Shown here: one piece after another, positions 43,837 through 58,429 of the stretch
How the letters are laid out: the number at the start of each line of letters is the position of its first letter
Numbering within the stretch: position 1 is the stretch's first letter
Assembly: GCA_958298945.1 (NCBI GenBank)
Contig: OY282608.1
Location: 59,248,951 to 59,312,950, forward strand
Reading direction: 5' to 3'
Length of the DNA stretch: 64,000 bases
Origin: Atherix ibis
Taxonomy: Eukaryota; Arthropoda; Insecta; Diptera; Athericidae
Notes under the pieces: model-generated
The model's input: the letters and a program-made list of their open reading frames with translations, nothing else
Told to the model about the DNA's origin: nothing
Databases searched by the model: none
Translations under genes and position numbers: made by a program

Positions 43837-46800
43837 CCAACAAACCAACAAACCAAAAAACCAATAAACCAACAAACCAACAAGCCAACAAAACAACAAA
43901 CGAAGTAACCAACAAGCCAACAATCTAACAAACCAACAAACCAACAAACCAACAAACCAACAAACCAACAAACCAACAAACCAACAAACCAACAAACCAA
44001 CAAACCAACAAACCAACAAACCACGAAAGCAACAAACCAACAAACCAAGAAACCAAGAAACCAACAAACCAACAAGCCAACAAACCAACAATACAACAAA
44101 CCAACAAACGAGCAAACAAACAAATTAACAAACCAACAGGCCAACAAACCAACAAACCAACAAGCCAACAAACCAACAAGCCAACAAACGAACAAACCAA
44201 CAAACAAACAAACTAACAAACCAACAAACCAAAAAACCAACAAACCAACAAACGAACAAACCAACAAAGCAACAAACCAACAAACCAACAAGCCAACAAA
44301 CCAACAAACCAACAAGCCAACAAGCCAACAAACCAACAAACCAACAAGCAAACAAACCAAGAAACCAAGAAACCAACAAACCAACAAACCAACAAACCAA
44401 CAAACCAACAAACCAACAAACGAACAAACCAACAAAGCAACAAACCAACAAACCCACAAGCCAACAAACCAACAAACCAACAAGCCAACAAGCCAACAAA
44501 CCAACAAACCAACAAGCCAACAAACCAACAAACCAATAAACCAACAAACCAAGTAACCAACAAACCAACAAACCAACAAACCAAGAAACCAACAAACCAA
44601 CAAACCAACAAGCCAACAAACCAACAAGCCAACAAGCCAACAAACCAAAAAACCAACAAACCAACAAACCAACAAACCAACAAACCAACAAACCAACAAA
44701 CCAACAAACCAACAAACCAACAAACCAACAAACCAACAAACCAACAAACCAACAAACCAAGAAACCAACAAACCAACAAACCAACAAACCAACAAGCCAA
44801 CAAGCCAACAAACCAACAAGCCAACAAACGAACAAACCAACAAACAAACAAACCAACAAACCAACAAACCAACAAACCAACAAGCCACCAAACCAACAAA
44901 CCAACAAGCCAACAAGCCAACAAACCAAAAAACCAACAAACCAACAAACCAACAAACTAACAAACAAACAAACCAACAAACCAAGAAACCAACAAACCAA
45001 CAAACCAACAAGCCAACAAACCAACAAGCCAACAAACAAATAAACCAACAAACCAACAAACCAACAAACAAATAAACCAACAAACCAACAAGCCAACAAA
45101 CCAACAAACGATCAAACCGACATACCAACAAGCCAACAAACCAACAAATGAACAAACCAACAAACCAACAAAAGAACAAACCAACAAGCCAACAACCCAA
45201 CAAACCAACAAGCCAACAAACGAACAAACCAACAAACCAACAAACCAACAAGCCAACAAACTAACAAGCCAACAAACAAATAAACCAACAAACCAACAAA
45301 CCAACAAACCAACAAACCAACATACTAATAAGCCAACAAACCAACAAACGAACAAACCAACAAACCAACAAACGAACAAACCAACAAGCCAACAAGCCAA
45401 GAAACCAACAAGCCTACAAACGAACAAACCAACAAACAAATAAACCAACAAACCAACAAACAAATAAACCAACAAACCAACCAACCAACAAACCAACAAA
45501 CCAAGAAACCAACAAACCAACAAACCACGAAAGCAACAAACCAACAAACCAAGAAACCAAGAAACCAACAAACCAACAAGGCAACAAACCAACAATACAA
45601 CAAACCAACAAACGAGCAAACAAACAAATTAACAAACCAACAGGCCATTAAACCAACAAACCAACAAACCAACAAACCAAAAAACCAATAAACCAACAAA
45701 CCAACAAGCCAACAAAACAACAAACGAAGTAACCAACAAGCCAACAATCTAACAAACCAACAAACCAACAAACCAACAAACCAACAAACCAACAAACCAA
45801 CAAACCAACAAACCAACAAACCAACAAACCAACAAACCAACAAACCAACAAACCAACAAACCACGAAAGCAACAAACCAACAAACCAAGAAACCAAGAAA
45901 CCAACAAACCAACAAGCCAACAAACCAACAATACAACAAACCAACAAACGAGCAAACAAACAAATTAACAAACCAACAGGCCAACAAACCAACAAACCAA
46001 CAAGCCAACAAACCAACAAGCCAACAAACGAACAAACCAACAAACAAACAAACTAACAAACCAACAAACCAAAAAACCAACAAACCAACAAACGAACAAA
46101 CCAACAAAGCAACAAACCAACAAACCAACAAGCCAACAAACCAACAAACCAACAAGCCAACAAGCCAACAAACCAACAAACCAACAAGCAAACAAACCAA
46201 GAAACCAAGAAACCAACAAACCAACAAACCAACAAACCAACAAACCAACAAACCAACAAACGAACAAACCAACAAAGCAACAAACCAACAAACCCACAAG
46301 CCAACAAACCAACAAACCAACAAGCCAACAAGCCAACAAACCAACAAACCAACAAGCCAACAAACCAACAAACCAATAAACCAACAAACCAAGTAACCAA
46401 CAAACCAACAAACCAACAAACCAAGAAACCAACAAACCAACAAACCAACAAGCCAACAAACCAACAAGCCAACAAGCCAACAAACCAAAAAACCAACAAA
46501 CCAACAAACCAACAAACCAACAAACCAACAAACCAACAAACCAACAAACCAACAAACCAACAAACCAACAAACCAACAAACCAACAAACCAACAAACCAA
46601 GAAACCAACAAACCAACAAACCAACAAGCCAACAAGCCAACAAACCAACAAGCCAACAAACGAACAAACCAACAAACAAACAAACCAACAAACCAACAAA
46701 CCAACAAACCAACAAGCCACCAAACCAACAAACCAACAAGCCAACAAGCCAACAAACCAAAAAACCAACAAACCAACAAACCAACAAACTAACAAACAAA

Positions 46801-47507
46801 CAAACCAACAAACCAAGAAACCAACAAACCAACAAACCAACAAGCCAACAAACCAACAAGCCAACAAACAAATAAACCAACAAACCAACAAACCAACAAA
46901 CAAATAAACCAACAAACCAACAAGCCAACAAACCAACAAACGATCAAACCGACATACCAACAAGCCAACAAACCAACAAATGAACAAACCAACAAACCAA
47001 CAAAAGAACAAACCAACAAGCCAACAACCCAACAAACCAACAAGCCAACAAACGAACAAACCAACAAACCAACAAACCAACAAGCCAACAAACTAACAAG
47101 CCAACAAACAAATAAACCAACAAACCAACAAACCAACAAACCAACAAACCAACATACTAATAAGCCAACAAACCAACAAACGAACAAACCAACAAACCAA
47201 CAAACGAACAAACCAACAAGCCAACAAGCCAAGAAACCAACAAGCCTACAAACGAACAAACCAACAAACAAATAAACCAACAAACCAACAAACCAACAAA
47301 CAAATAAACCAACAAACCAACCAACCAACAAACCAACAAACCAAGAAACCAACAAACCAACAAACCACGAAAGCAACAAACCAACAAACCAAGAAACCAA
47401 GAAACCAACAAACCAACAAGGCAACAAACCAACAATACAACAAACCAACAAACGAGCAAACAAACAAATTAACAAACCAACAGGCCATTAAACCAACAAA
47501 CCAACAA
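43837..47507. repeat. Tandem duplication, ~1.83-kb unit
   Basis: Copy 1 is about 43,837-45,667 and copy 2 about 45,661-47,507. The offset is 1,824 bp at CCAAAAAACC (43,853 and 45,677), 1,832 bp at CATACTAATA (45,321 and 47,153) and 1,840 bp at CAGGCCATTA (45,641 and 47,481). It grows by exactly one unit at a time. After CAGGCCATTA the two copies take different sequences, which places the right boundary. The two copies abut. Confidence 0.87.
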
Positions 47508-49167
47508 GCCAACAAGCCAACAAGCCAACAAACCAACAAGCCAACAAGCCAACAAACCAACAAGCCAACAAACGAACAAACCAACAAAAAAAAAACCAAC
47601 AAACCAACAAACCAACAAACCAACAAACCAACAAACCAACAAACCAACAAACCAACAAGCCAACAAACCAACAAACCAACAAGCCAACAAGCCAACAAAC
47701 CAAAAAACCAACAAACCAACAAACCAACAAACCAACAAACCAACAAACCAACAAACCAACAAACCCACAAACGAACAAACCAACAAAGCAACAAACCAAC
47801 AAACCAACAAGCTAACAAACCAGCAAACCAACAAGCCAACAAGCCAAAAAACCAACAAACCAACAAGCCAACAAACCAACAAACCAACAAACCAACAAAC
47901 CAAGTAACCAACAAACCAACAAACCAAAAAACCAAGAAACCAACAAACCAACAAACCAACAAGCCAACAAACCAACAAACCACCAAGCCAACAAGCCAAC
48001 AAACCAAAAAACTAACAAATCAACAAACCAACAAACCAACAAACCAACAAACCAACAAACCAACAAACCAACAATCCAACAAACCAATAAACCAACAAAC
48101 CAAGGTACCAACAAACCAACAAACCAACAAGCCAACAAACCAACAAGCCAACAAACCAACAAACCAACAAGCCAACAAGCCAACAAACCAAAAAACCAAC
48201 AAACCAAAAAACCAACAAACCAACAAACCAACAAACCAACAAACCAACAAACCAACAAACCAACAAACCAACAAACCAACAAACCAAGAAACCAACAAAC
48301 CAACAAACCAACAAGCCAACAAGCCAACAAGCCAACAAACCAACAAGCCAACAAGCCAACAAACCATCAAGCCAACAAACGAACAAACCAACAAACAAAC
48401 AAACCAACAAGCCAACAAACCAACAAACCAACAAGCCAACAAGCCAACAAACCAAAAAACCAACAAACCAAAAAACCAACAAACCAACAAACCAAAAAAC
48501 CAACAAACCAACAAACCAACAAACCAACAAACCAACAAACCAACAAACCAACAAACCAACAAACCAACAAACCAACAAACCAACAAACGAACAAACCAAC
48601 AAAGCAACAAACCAACACACAAACAAGCCAACAAACCAACAAACCAACAAGCCAACAAACCAACAAACCAACAAGCCAACAAACCAACAAACCAACAAAC
48701 CAACAAACTAACAAAACAAGTAACCAACAAACCAACAAACCAACAAACAAAGAAACCTACAAACCAACAAACCAACAAGCCAACAAACCAACAAACCAAC
48801 AAGCCAACAAGCCAACAAACCAAAAAACCAACAAACCAACAAACCAACAAACCAACAAACCAACAAAACAACAAACCAACAATCCAATAAACCAACAAAC
48901 CAAGAAACCAACAAACCAACAAAACAACAAGCCAACAAGCCAACAAACCAACAAGCCAACAAACGAACAAACCAACAAACAAACAGACCAACAAACCAAC
49001 AAACCAACAAACCAACAAACAAATAAACCAACAAACCAAAAAGCCAACAAACCAACAAGCCAACAATGTAACAATGTAACAAACCAACAAACCAATAAAC
49101 CAACAAACGAACAAACCAACAAAAAAACAAACCAACAAACCAACAAGCCAACAAACCAACAAACCAA

Positions 49168-49187
49168 GTAACTACAAGGCAGCAAGC
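49168..49187. other. Rare composite GTAACTACAAGGCAGC, copy 1
   Basis: The string includes a one-base deletion relative to the related GTAACCAACAAGGCAGC form at about 61,212-61,228, which looks ancestral. A second identical deleted copy lies at 55,184-55,203, in line with the ~6.0-kb block duplication. Confidence 0.8.
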
Positions 49188-51114
49188 CAACAAGCCAACA
49201 AACCAACAATCCAACAAACGAACAAGCCAACAAACCAACAAACCAACAAACCAACAAACGAACAAACCAACAAACCAACAAACCAACAAACCAAGTAACC
49301 AACAAGCCAACAAACCAACAAACCAACAATCCAACAAACCAACAAACCAACAAACCAAAAAACCAATAAACCAACAAACCAACAAGCCAACAAAACAACA
49401 AACGAAGTAACCAACAAGCCAACAACCTAACAAACCAACAAACCAACAAACCAACAAACCAACAAACCAACAAACCAACAAACCAACAAACCAACAAACC
49501 AACAAACCAACAAACCAACAAACCAACAAGCCAACAAGCCAACAAACGAACAACCAACAAACCAACAAACCAACAAGCCAACAAACCAACAAACCAACAA
49601 GCCAACAAACCAAAAAACCAACAAACAAACAAACCAACAAGCCAACAAACTAATAAACGAACAAACCAACAAACCAACAAACAAACAAACCAACAAGCCA
49701 ACAAACGAACAAACCAACAAACAAACAAACCAACAAACCAACAAGCCAACAAACCAACAAACCAACAAACCAACAAAACAACTAACGAACAAACAAACAA
49801 ACCAACAAACCAACAAACCAACAAACCAACAAACCAACAAACCAACAAACCAACAAGCCAACAAACCAACAAGCGAACAAACCAACAAACCAACAAACCA
49901 AGTAACCAACAAACAAATAAACCAACAAACCAACAAGCCAACCAACCAACAAACGATCAAACCAACATACCAGTAAGCCAACAAACCAACAAATGAACAA
50001 ACCAACAAACCAACAAACGAACAAACCAACAAGCCAATAACACAACAAACCAACAAGCCAACAAACGAACAAACCAACAAACCAACAAACCAACAAACCA
50101 GCAAACCAACAAACCAACATACTAATAAGCCAACAAACCAACAAACGAACAAACCAACAAACCAACAAAGGAACATACCAACAAGCGAACAAGCCAAGAA
50201 ACCAACAAGCCTACAAACAAACAAACCAACAAACAAATAAACCAACAAACCAACAAACCAACAAACAAATAAACCAACAAACCAACCTACCAACAAACCA
50301 ACAAACCAAGAAACCAACAAACCAACAAACAACCAAAGCAACAAACCAACAAACCAAGAAACCAAGGAACCAACAAACCAACAAGCCAACAAACCAACAA
50401 AACAACAAACCAACATACGAGCAAACAAACAAACCAACAAACCAACAAGCCAAGAAACCAATAAACCAACAAGCCAACAAGCCAACAAGCCAACAAGCCA
50501 ACAAGCCAACAAACCAACAAGCCAACAAACGAACAAACCAACAAACAAACAAACCAACAAACCAACAAACCAACAAACCAACAAACCAACAAGCCAACAA
50601 ACCAACAAACCAACAAGCCAACAAGCCAACCAACCAAAAAACCAACAAACCAACAAACCAACAAACCAACAAACCAACAAACCAACAAACCAACAAACCA
50701 ACAAACCAACAAACGAACAAACCAACAAAGCAACAAACCAACAAACCCACAAGCCAACAAACAAACAAACCAACAAGCCAACAAGCCAACAAACCAACAA
50801 ACCAACAAGCCAACAAACCAACAAACCAACAAACCAACAAACCAAGTAACCAACAAACCAACAAGCCAACAAACCAAGAAACCAACAAACCAACAAACCA
50901 ACAAGCCAACAAACCAACAAGCCAACAAGCCAACAAACCAAAAAACCAACAAAACAAACAAACCAACAAACCAACAAACCAACAAACCAACAAACCAACA
51001 AACCAAGAAACCAACAAACCAACAAACCAACAAGCCAACGAACCAACAAGCCACCAAACCAACAAACCAACAAGCCAACAAGCCAACAAACCAAAAAACC
51101 AACAAACCAACAAA

Positions 51115-54100
51115 CCAACAAACTAACAAACAAACAAACCAACAAACCAAGAAACCAACAAACCAACAAACCAACAAGCCAACAAACCAACAAGCCAACA
51201 AACAAATAAACCAACAAACCAACAAACCAACAAACAAATAAACCAACAAACCAACAAGCCAACAAACCAACAAACGATCAAACCGACATACCAACAAGCC
51301 AACAAACCGACAAATGAACAAACCAACAAAAGAACAAACCAACAAGTCAACAACCCAACAAACCAACAAGCCAACAAACGAACAAACCAACAAACCAACA
51401 AACCAACAAGCCAACAAACAAATTAACCAACATACTAATAAGCCAACAAACCAACAAACGAACAAACCAACAAACCAACAAACGAACAAACCAACAAGGC
51501 AACAAGCCAAGAAACCAACAAGCCTACAAACGAACAAACCAACAAACAAATAAACCAACAAACCAACAAACCAACAAACAAATAAACCAACAAACCAACC
51601 AACCAACAAACCAACAAACCAAGAAACCAACAAACCAACAAACCAACAAGCCAACAAACCAACAAGCCAACAAACAAATAAACCAACAAACCAACAAACC
51701 AACAAACCAACAAACCAACAAGCCAACAAACCAACAAACCACCAAGCCAACAAGCCAACAAACCAAAAAACTAACAAATCAACAAACCAACAAACCAACA
51801 AACCAACAAACCAACAAACCAACAAACCAACAATCCAACAAACCAACAAACCAACAAACCAAGGAACCAACAAACCAACAAACCAACAAGCCAACAAACC
51901 AACAAGCCAACAAGCCAACAAACCAACAAACCAACAAGCCAACAAGCCAACAAACCAAAAAACCAACAAACCAAAAAACCAACAAACCAACAAACCAACA
52001 AACGAACAAACCAACAAAGCAACAAACCAACAAACCCACAAGCCAACAAACTAACAAACAAACAAACCAACAAACCAAGAAACCAACAAACCAACAAACC
52101 AACAAGCCAACAAACCAACAAGCCAACAAACAAATAAACCAACAAACCAACAAACCAACAAACAAATAAACCAACAAACCAACAAGCCAACAAACCAACA
52201 AACGATCAAACCGACATACCAACAAGCCAACAAACCGACAAATGAACAAACCAACAAACCAATAAAAGAACAAACCAACAAGCCAACAACCCAACAAACC
52301 AACAAGCCAACAAACGAACAAACCAACAAACCAACAAACCAACAAGCCAACAAACAAATTAACCAACATACTAATAAGCCAACAAACCAACAAACGAACA
52401 AACCAACAAACCAACAAACGAACAAACCAACAAGCCAACAAGCCAAGAAACCAACAAGCCTACAAACGAACAAACCAACAAACAAATAAACCAACAAACC
52501 AACAAACCAACAAACAAATAAACCAACAAACCAACCAACCAACAAACCAACAAACCAAGAAACCAACAAACCAACAAACCAACAAGCCAACAAACCAACA
52601 AGCCAACAAACAAATAAACCAACAAACCAACAAACCAACAAACCAACAAACCAACAAGCCAACAAACCAACAAACCACCAAGCCAACAAGCCAACAAACC
52701 AAAAAACTAACAAATCAACAAACCAACAAACCAACAAACCAACAAACCAACAAACCAACAAACCAACAATCCAACAAACCAACAAACCAACAAACCAAGG
52801 AACCAACAAACCAACAAACCAACAAGCCAACAAACCAACAAGCCAACAAGCCAACAAACCAACAAACCAACAAGCCAACAAGCCAACAAACCAAAAAACC
52901 AACAAACCAAAAAACCAACAAACCAACAAACCAACAAACGAACAAACCAACAAAGCAACAAACCAACAAACCCACAAGCCAACAAACAAACAAACCAACA
53001 AGCCAACAAGCCAACAAACCAACAAACCAACAAGCCAACAAACCAACAAACCAACAAACCAACAAACCAAGTAACCAACAAACCAACAAGCCAACAAACC
53101 AAGAAACCAACAAACCAACAAACCAACAAGCCAACAAACCAACAAGCCAACAAGCCAACAAACCAAAAAACCAACAAAACAAACAAACCAACAAACCAAC
53201 AAACCAACAAACCAACAAACCAACAAACCAAGAAACCAACAAACCAACAAACCAACAAGCCAACGAACCAACAAGCCACCAAACCAACAAACCAACAAGC
53301 CAACAAGCCAACAAACCAAAAAACCAACAAACCAACAAACCAACAAACTAACAAACAAACAAACCAACAAACCAAGAAACCAACAAACCAACAAACCAAC
53401 AAGCCAACAAACCAACAAGCCAACAAACAAATAAACCAACAAACCAACAAACCAACAAACAAATAAACCAACAAACCAACAAGCCAACAAACCAACAAAC
53501 GATCAAACCGACATACCAACAAGCCAACAAACCGACAAATGAACAAACCAACAAACCAACAAAAGAACAAACCAACAAGCCAACAACCCAACAAACCAAC
53601 AAGCCAACAAACGAACAAACCAACAAACCAACAAACCAACAAGCCAACAAACAAATTAACCAACATACTAATAAGCCAACAAACCAACAAACGAACAAAC
53701 CAACAAACCAACAAACGAACAAACCAACAAGCCAACAAGCCAAGAAACCAACAAGCCTACAAACGAACAAACCAACAAACAAATAAACCAACAAACCAAC
53801 AAACCAACAAACAAATAAACCAACAAACCAACCAACCAACAAACCAACAAACCAAGAAACCAACAAACCAACAAACCAACAAGCCAACAAACCAACAAGC
53901 CAACAAACAAATAAACCAACAAACCAACAAACCAACAAACCAACAAACCAACAAGCCAACAAACCAACAAACCACCAAGCCAACAAGCCAACAAACCAAA
54001 AAACTAACAAATCAACAAACCAACAAACCAACAAACCAACAAACCAACAAACCAACAAACCAACAATCCAACAAACCAACAAACCAACAAACCAAGGAAC

Positions 54101-54225
54101 CAACAAACCAACAAACCAACAAGCCAACAAACCAACAAGCCAACAAGCCAACAAACCAACAAACCAACAAGCCAACAAGCCAACAAACCAAAAAACCAAC
54201 AAACCAAAAAACCAACAAACCAACA
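51115..54225. repeat. ~0.93-kb unit in three copies
   Basis: Copies are about 51,115-52,050, 52,051-52,980 and 53,348-54,225. The tag CTAACAAACAAACAAACC starts at 51,123, 52,051 and 53,348. CATACTAATA follows at 51,431, 52,367 and 53,664. Copies 1 and 2 abut with a period of 928-936 bp. The 367 bp between copies 2 and 3 match the sequence left of copy 1 (offset 2,225 bp; CGAACC at 51,039 and 53,264). A nested two-step amplification explains this layout. Confidence 0.83.
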
Positions 54226-57200
54226 AACCAACAAACCAACAAACCAACAGACCAACAAACCAACAAACCAACAAACCAACAAACCAAGAAACCAACAAAC
54301 CAACAAACCAACAAGCCAACAAGCCAACAAACCAACAAGCCAACAAGCCAACAAACCATCAAGCCAACAAACGAACAAACCAACAAACAAACAAACCAAC
54401 AAGCCAACAAACCAACAAACCAACAAGCCAACAAGCCAACAAACCAAAAAACCAACAAACCAAAAAACCAACAAACCAACAAACCAAAAAACCAACAAAC
54501 AAACAAACCAACAAACCAACAAACCAACAAACCAACAAACCAACAAACCAACAAACCAACAAACCAACAAACCAACAAACCAACAAACCAACAAACGAAC
54601 AAACCAACAAAGCAACAAACCAACAAACCAACAAGCCAACAAACCAACAAACCAACAAGCCAACAAGCTAACAAACCAACAAACCAACAAGCCAACAAAC
54701 CAACAAACCAACAAACCAACAAACCAACAAAACAAGTAACCAACAAACCAACAAACCAACAAACAAAGAAACCAACAAACCAACAAACCAACAAGCCAAC
54801 AAACCAACAAACCAACAAGCCAACAAGCCAACAAACCAAAAAACCAACAAACCAACAAACCAACAAACCAACAAACCAACAAAACAACAAACCAACAATC
54901 CAATAAACCAACAAACCAAGAAACCAACAAACCAACAAAACAACAAGCCAACAAGCCAACAAACCAACAAGCCAACAAACGAACAAACCAACAAACAAAC
55001 AGACCAACAAACCAACAAACCAACAAACCAACAAACCAACAAACAAATAAACCAACAAACCAAAAAGCCAACAAACCAACAAGCCAACAATGTAACAAAC
55101 CAACAAACCAATAAACCAACAAACGAACAAACCAACAAAAAAACAAACCAACAAACCAACAAGCCAACAAACCAACAAACCAAGTAACTACAAGGCAGCA
55201 AGCCAACAAGCCAACAAACCAACAATCCAACAAACGAACAAGCCAACAAACCAACAAACCAACAAACCAACAAACGAACAAACCAACAAACCAACAAACC
55301 AACAAACCAACAAACCAAGTAACCAACAAGCCAACAAACCAACAAACCAACAATCCAACAAACCAACAAACCAACAAACCAAAAAACCAATAAACCAACA
55401 AACCAACAAGCCAACAAAACAACAAACGAAGTAACCAACAAGCCAACAACCTAACAAACCAACAAACCAACAAACCAACAAACCAACAAACCAACAAACC
55501 AACAAACCAACAAACCAACAAACCAACAAACCAACAAGCCAACAAGCCAACAAACGAACAACCAACAAACCAACAAACCAACAAGCCAACAAACCAACAA
55601 ACCAACAAGCCAACAAACCAAAAAACCAACAAACCAACAAACCAACAAGCCAACAAACTAACAAACGAACAAACCAACAAACCAACAAACAAACAAACCA
55701 ACAAGCCAACAAACGAACAAACCAACAAACAAACAAACCAACAAACCAACAAGCCAACAAACCAACAAACCAACAAACCAACAAAACAACTAACGAACAA
55801 ACAAACAAACCAACAAACCAACAAACCAACAAACCAACAAACCAACAAACCAACAAACCAACAAGCCAACAAACCAACAAGCGAACAAACCAACAAACCA
55901 ACAAACCAAGTAACCAACAAACAAATAAACCAACAAACCAACAAGCCAACCAACCAACAAACGATCAAACCAACATACCAGTAAGCCAACAAACCAACAA
56001 ATGAACAAACCAACAAACCAACAAACGAACAAACCAACAAGCCAATAACACAACAAACCAACAAGCCAACAAACGAACAAACCAACAAACCAACAAACCA
56101 ACAAACCAGCAAACCAACAAACCAACATACTAATAAGCCAACAAACCAACAAACGAACAAACCAACAAACCAACAAAGGAACAAACCAACAAGCGAACAA
56201 GCCAAGAAACCAACAAGCCTACAAACGAACAAACCAACAAACAAATAAACCAACAAACCAACAAACCAACAAACAAATAAACCAACAAACCAACCTACCA
56301 ACAAACCAACAAACCAAGAAACCAACAAACCAACAAACAACCAAAGCAACAAACCAACAAACCAAGAAACCAAGGAACCAACAAACCAACAAACCAACAA
56401 ACCAACAAAACAACAAACCAACAAACGAGCAAACAAACAAACCAACAAACCAACAAGCCAACAAACCAACAAACCAACAAGCCAACAAGCCAACAAGCCA
56501 ACAAGCCAACAAGCCAACAAACCAACAAGCCAACAAACGAACAAAGCAACAAACAAACAAACCAACAAACCAACAAACCAACAAACCAACAAACCAACAA
56601 GCCAACAAACCAACAAACCAACAAGCCAACAAGCCAACCAACCAAAAAACCAACAAACCAACAAACCAACAAACCAACAAACCAACAAACCAACAAACCA
56701 ACAAACCAACAAACCAACAAACGAACAAACCAACAAAGCAACAAACCAACAAACCCACAAGCCAACAAACAAACAAACCAACAAGCCAACAAGCCAACAA
56801 ACCAACAAACCAACAAGCCAACAAACCAACAAACCAACAAACCAACAAACCAAGTAACCAACAAACCAACAAGCCAACAAACCAAGAAACCAACAAACCA
56901 ACAAACCAACAAGCCAACAAACCAACAAACCAACAAGCCAACAAGCCAACAAACCAAAAAACCAACAAACCAACAAACCAACAAACCAACAAACCAACAA
57001 ACCAACAAACCAACAATTCAACAAACCAAGAAACCAACAAACCAACAAACCAACAAGCCAACGAACCAACAAGCCACCAAACCAACAAACCAACAAGCCA
57101 ACAAGCCAACAAACCAAAAAACCAACAAACCAACAAACCAACAAACTAACAAACAAACAAACCAACAAACCAAGAAACCAACAAACCAACAAACCAACAA

Positions 57201-58429
57201 GCCAACAAACCAACAAGCCAACAAACAAATAAACCAACAAACCAACAAACCAACAAACAAATAAACCAACAAACCAACAAGCCAACAAACCAACAAACGA
57301 TCAAACCGACATACCAACAAGCCAACAAACCAACAAATGAACAAACCAACAAACCAACAAAAGAACAAACCAACAAGCCAACAACCCAACAAACCAACAA
57401 GCCAACAAACGAACAAACCAACAAACCAACAAACCAACAAGCCAACAAACCAATTAACCAACATACTAATAAGCCAACAAACCAACAAACGAACAAACCA
57501 ACAAACCAACAAACGAACAAACCAACAAGCCAACAAGCCAAGAAACCAACAAGCCTACAAACGAACAAACCAACAAACAAATAAACCAACAAACCAACAA
57601 ACCAACAAACAAATAAACCAACAAACCAACCAACCAACAAACCAACAAACCAAGAAACCAACAAACCAACAAACCACGAAAGCAACAAACCAACAAACCA
57701 AGAAACCAAGAAACCAACAAACCAACAAGCCAACAAACCAACAATACAACAAACCAACAAACGAGCAAACAAACAAATTAACAAACCAACAGGCCAACAA
57801 ACCAACAAACCAACAAGCCAACAAGCCAACAAGCCAACAAACCAACAAGCCAACAAGCCAACAAACCAACAAGCCAACAAACGAACAAACCAACAAACAA
57901 ACAAACCAACAAACCAACAAACCAACAAACCAACAAACCAACAAACCAAAAAACCAACAAGCCAACAAACCAACAAACCAACAAGCCAACAAGCCAACAA
58001 ACCAAAAAACCAGCAAACCAACAAACCAACAAACCAACAAACCAACAAACCAACAAACCAACAAACCAACAAACCAACAAACCAACAAACCAACAAACGA
58101 ACAAACCAACAAAGCAACAAACCAACAAACCAACAAGCTAACAAACCAACAAACCAACAAGCCAACAAGCCAACAAACCAACAAACCAACAAGCCAACAA
58201 ACCAACAAACCAACAAACCAACAAACCAACAAACCAAGTAACCAACAAACCAACAAACCAACAAACCAAGAAACCAACAAACCAAAAAACCAACAAGCCA
58301 ACAAACCAACAAACCACCAAGCCAACAAGCCAACAAACCAAAAAACCAACAAACCAACAAACCAACAAACCAACAAACCAACAAACCAACAAACCAACAA
58401 ACGAACAAACCAACAAACAAACAAACCAA

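Larger units (their letters stand above)
41400..48170. repeat. ~0.7-kb duplicate pair at ~6.05-6.15-kb offset
   Basis: About 41,400-42,010 matches about 47,450-48,170. Both contain the same A10 run (41,537-41,546 and 47,586-47,595) in the same surrounding order of CCAACAAG and CGAACAAA units, the CAACAGGCC unit to the left, and a CCAAGTAA / CCAAAAAA / CCAAGAAA series to the right. The offset is 6,049 bp at the A10 run and larger further right because of unit gains. Confidence 0.7.
48003..57310. repeat. ~3.3-kb block duplicated at ~6.0-kb offset
   Basis: About 48,003-51,310 matches about 53,995-57,310. Anchors are ACTAACAAATCAAC at 48,011 and 54,003 (offset 5,992), the unusual GTAACTACAAGGCAGC at 49,168 and 55,184 (offset 6,016) and CATACTAATA at 50,118 and 56,126 (offset 6,008). 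Differences include a doubled AATGTAAC unit at 49,065-49,080 that is single near 55,089, and small unit-number changes. The intervening sequence contains the 0.93-kb triplicated unit. Confidence 0.8.

Noticed and set aside
41197..44115. 972-codon - strand open frame
   Set aside because: Same repeat shadow. It overlaps other equally long - strand frames in different phases, which real genes would not do.
41537..47595. A10 runs as retroposon poly(A) tails
   Set aside because: The runs replace one satellite unit in place and are flanked on both sides by ordinary satellite with no inserted body.
53539..54906. 455-codon + strand frame rich in P, T, N, Q and K (also 57,337-58,632, 431 codons)
   Set aside because: It resembles a prion-like or mucin-like Q/N/T protein, but it is the PTNQQTNK translation of perfect CCAACAAA repeats in a region poor in CCAATAAA units. 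There is no unique coding sequence at either end.
54004..57288. Longest - strand open frame, 1,094 codons of W/C/V/L/F/G-rich sequence
   Set aside because: It is the FVGLLVCW octapeptide read from TTTGTTGG repeats. The same peptide appears in all three frames across the window, with no signal peptide, domain or start context, and the frame ends wherever a chance variant makes a stop.
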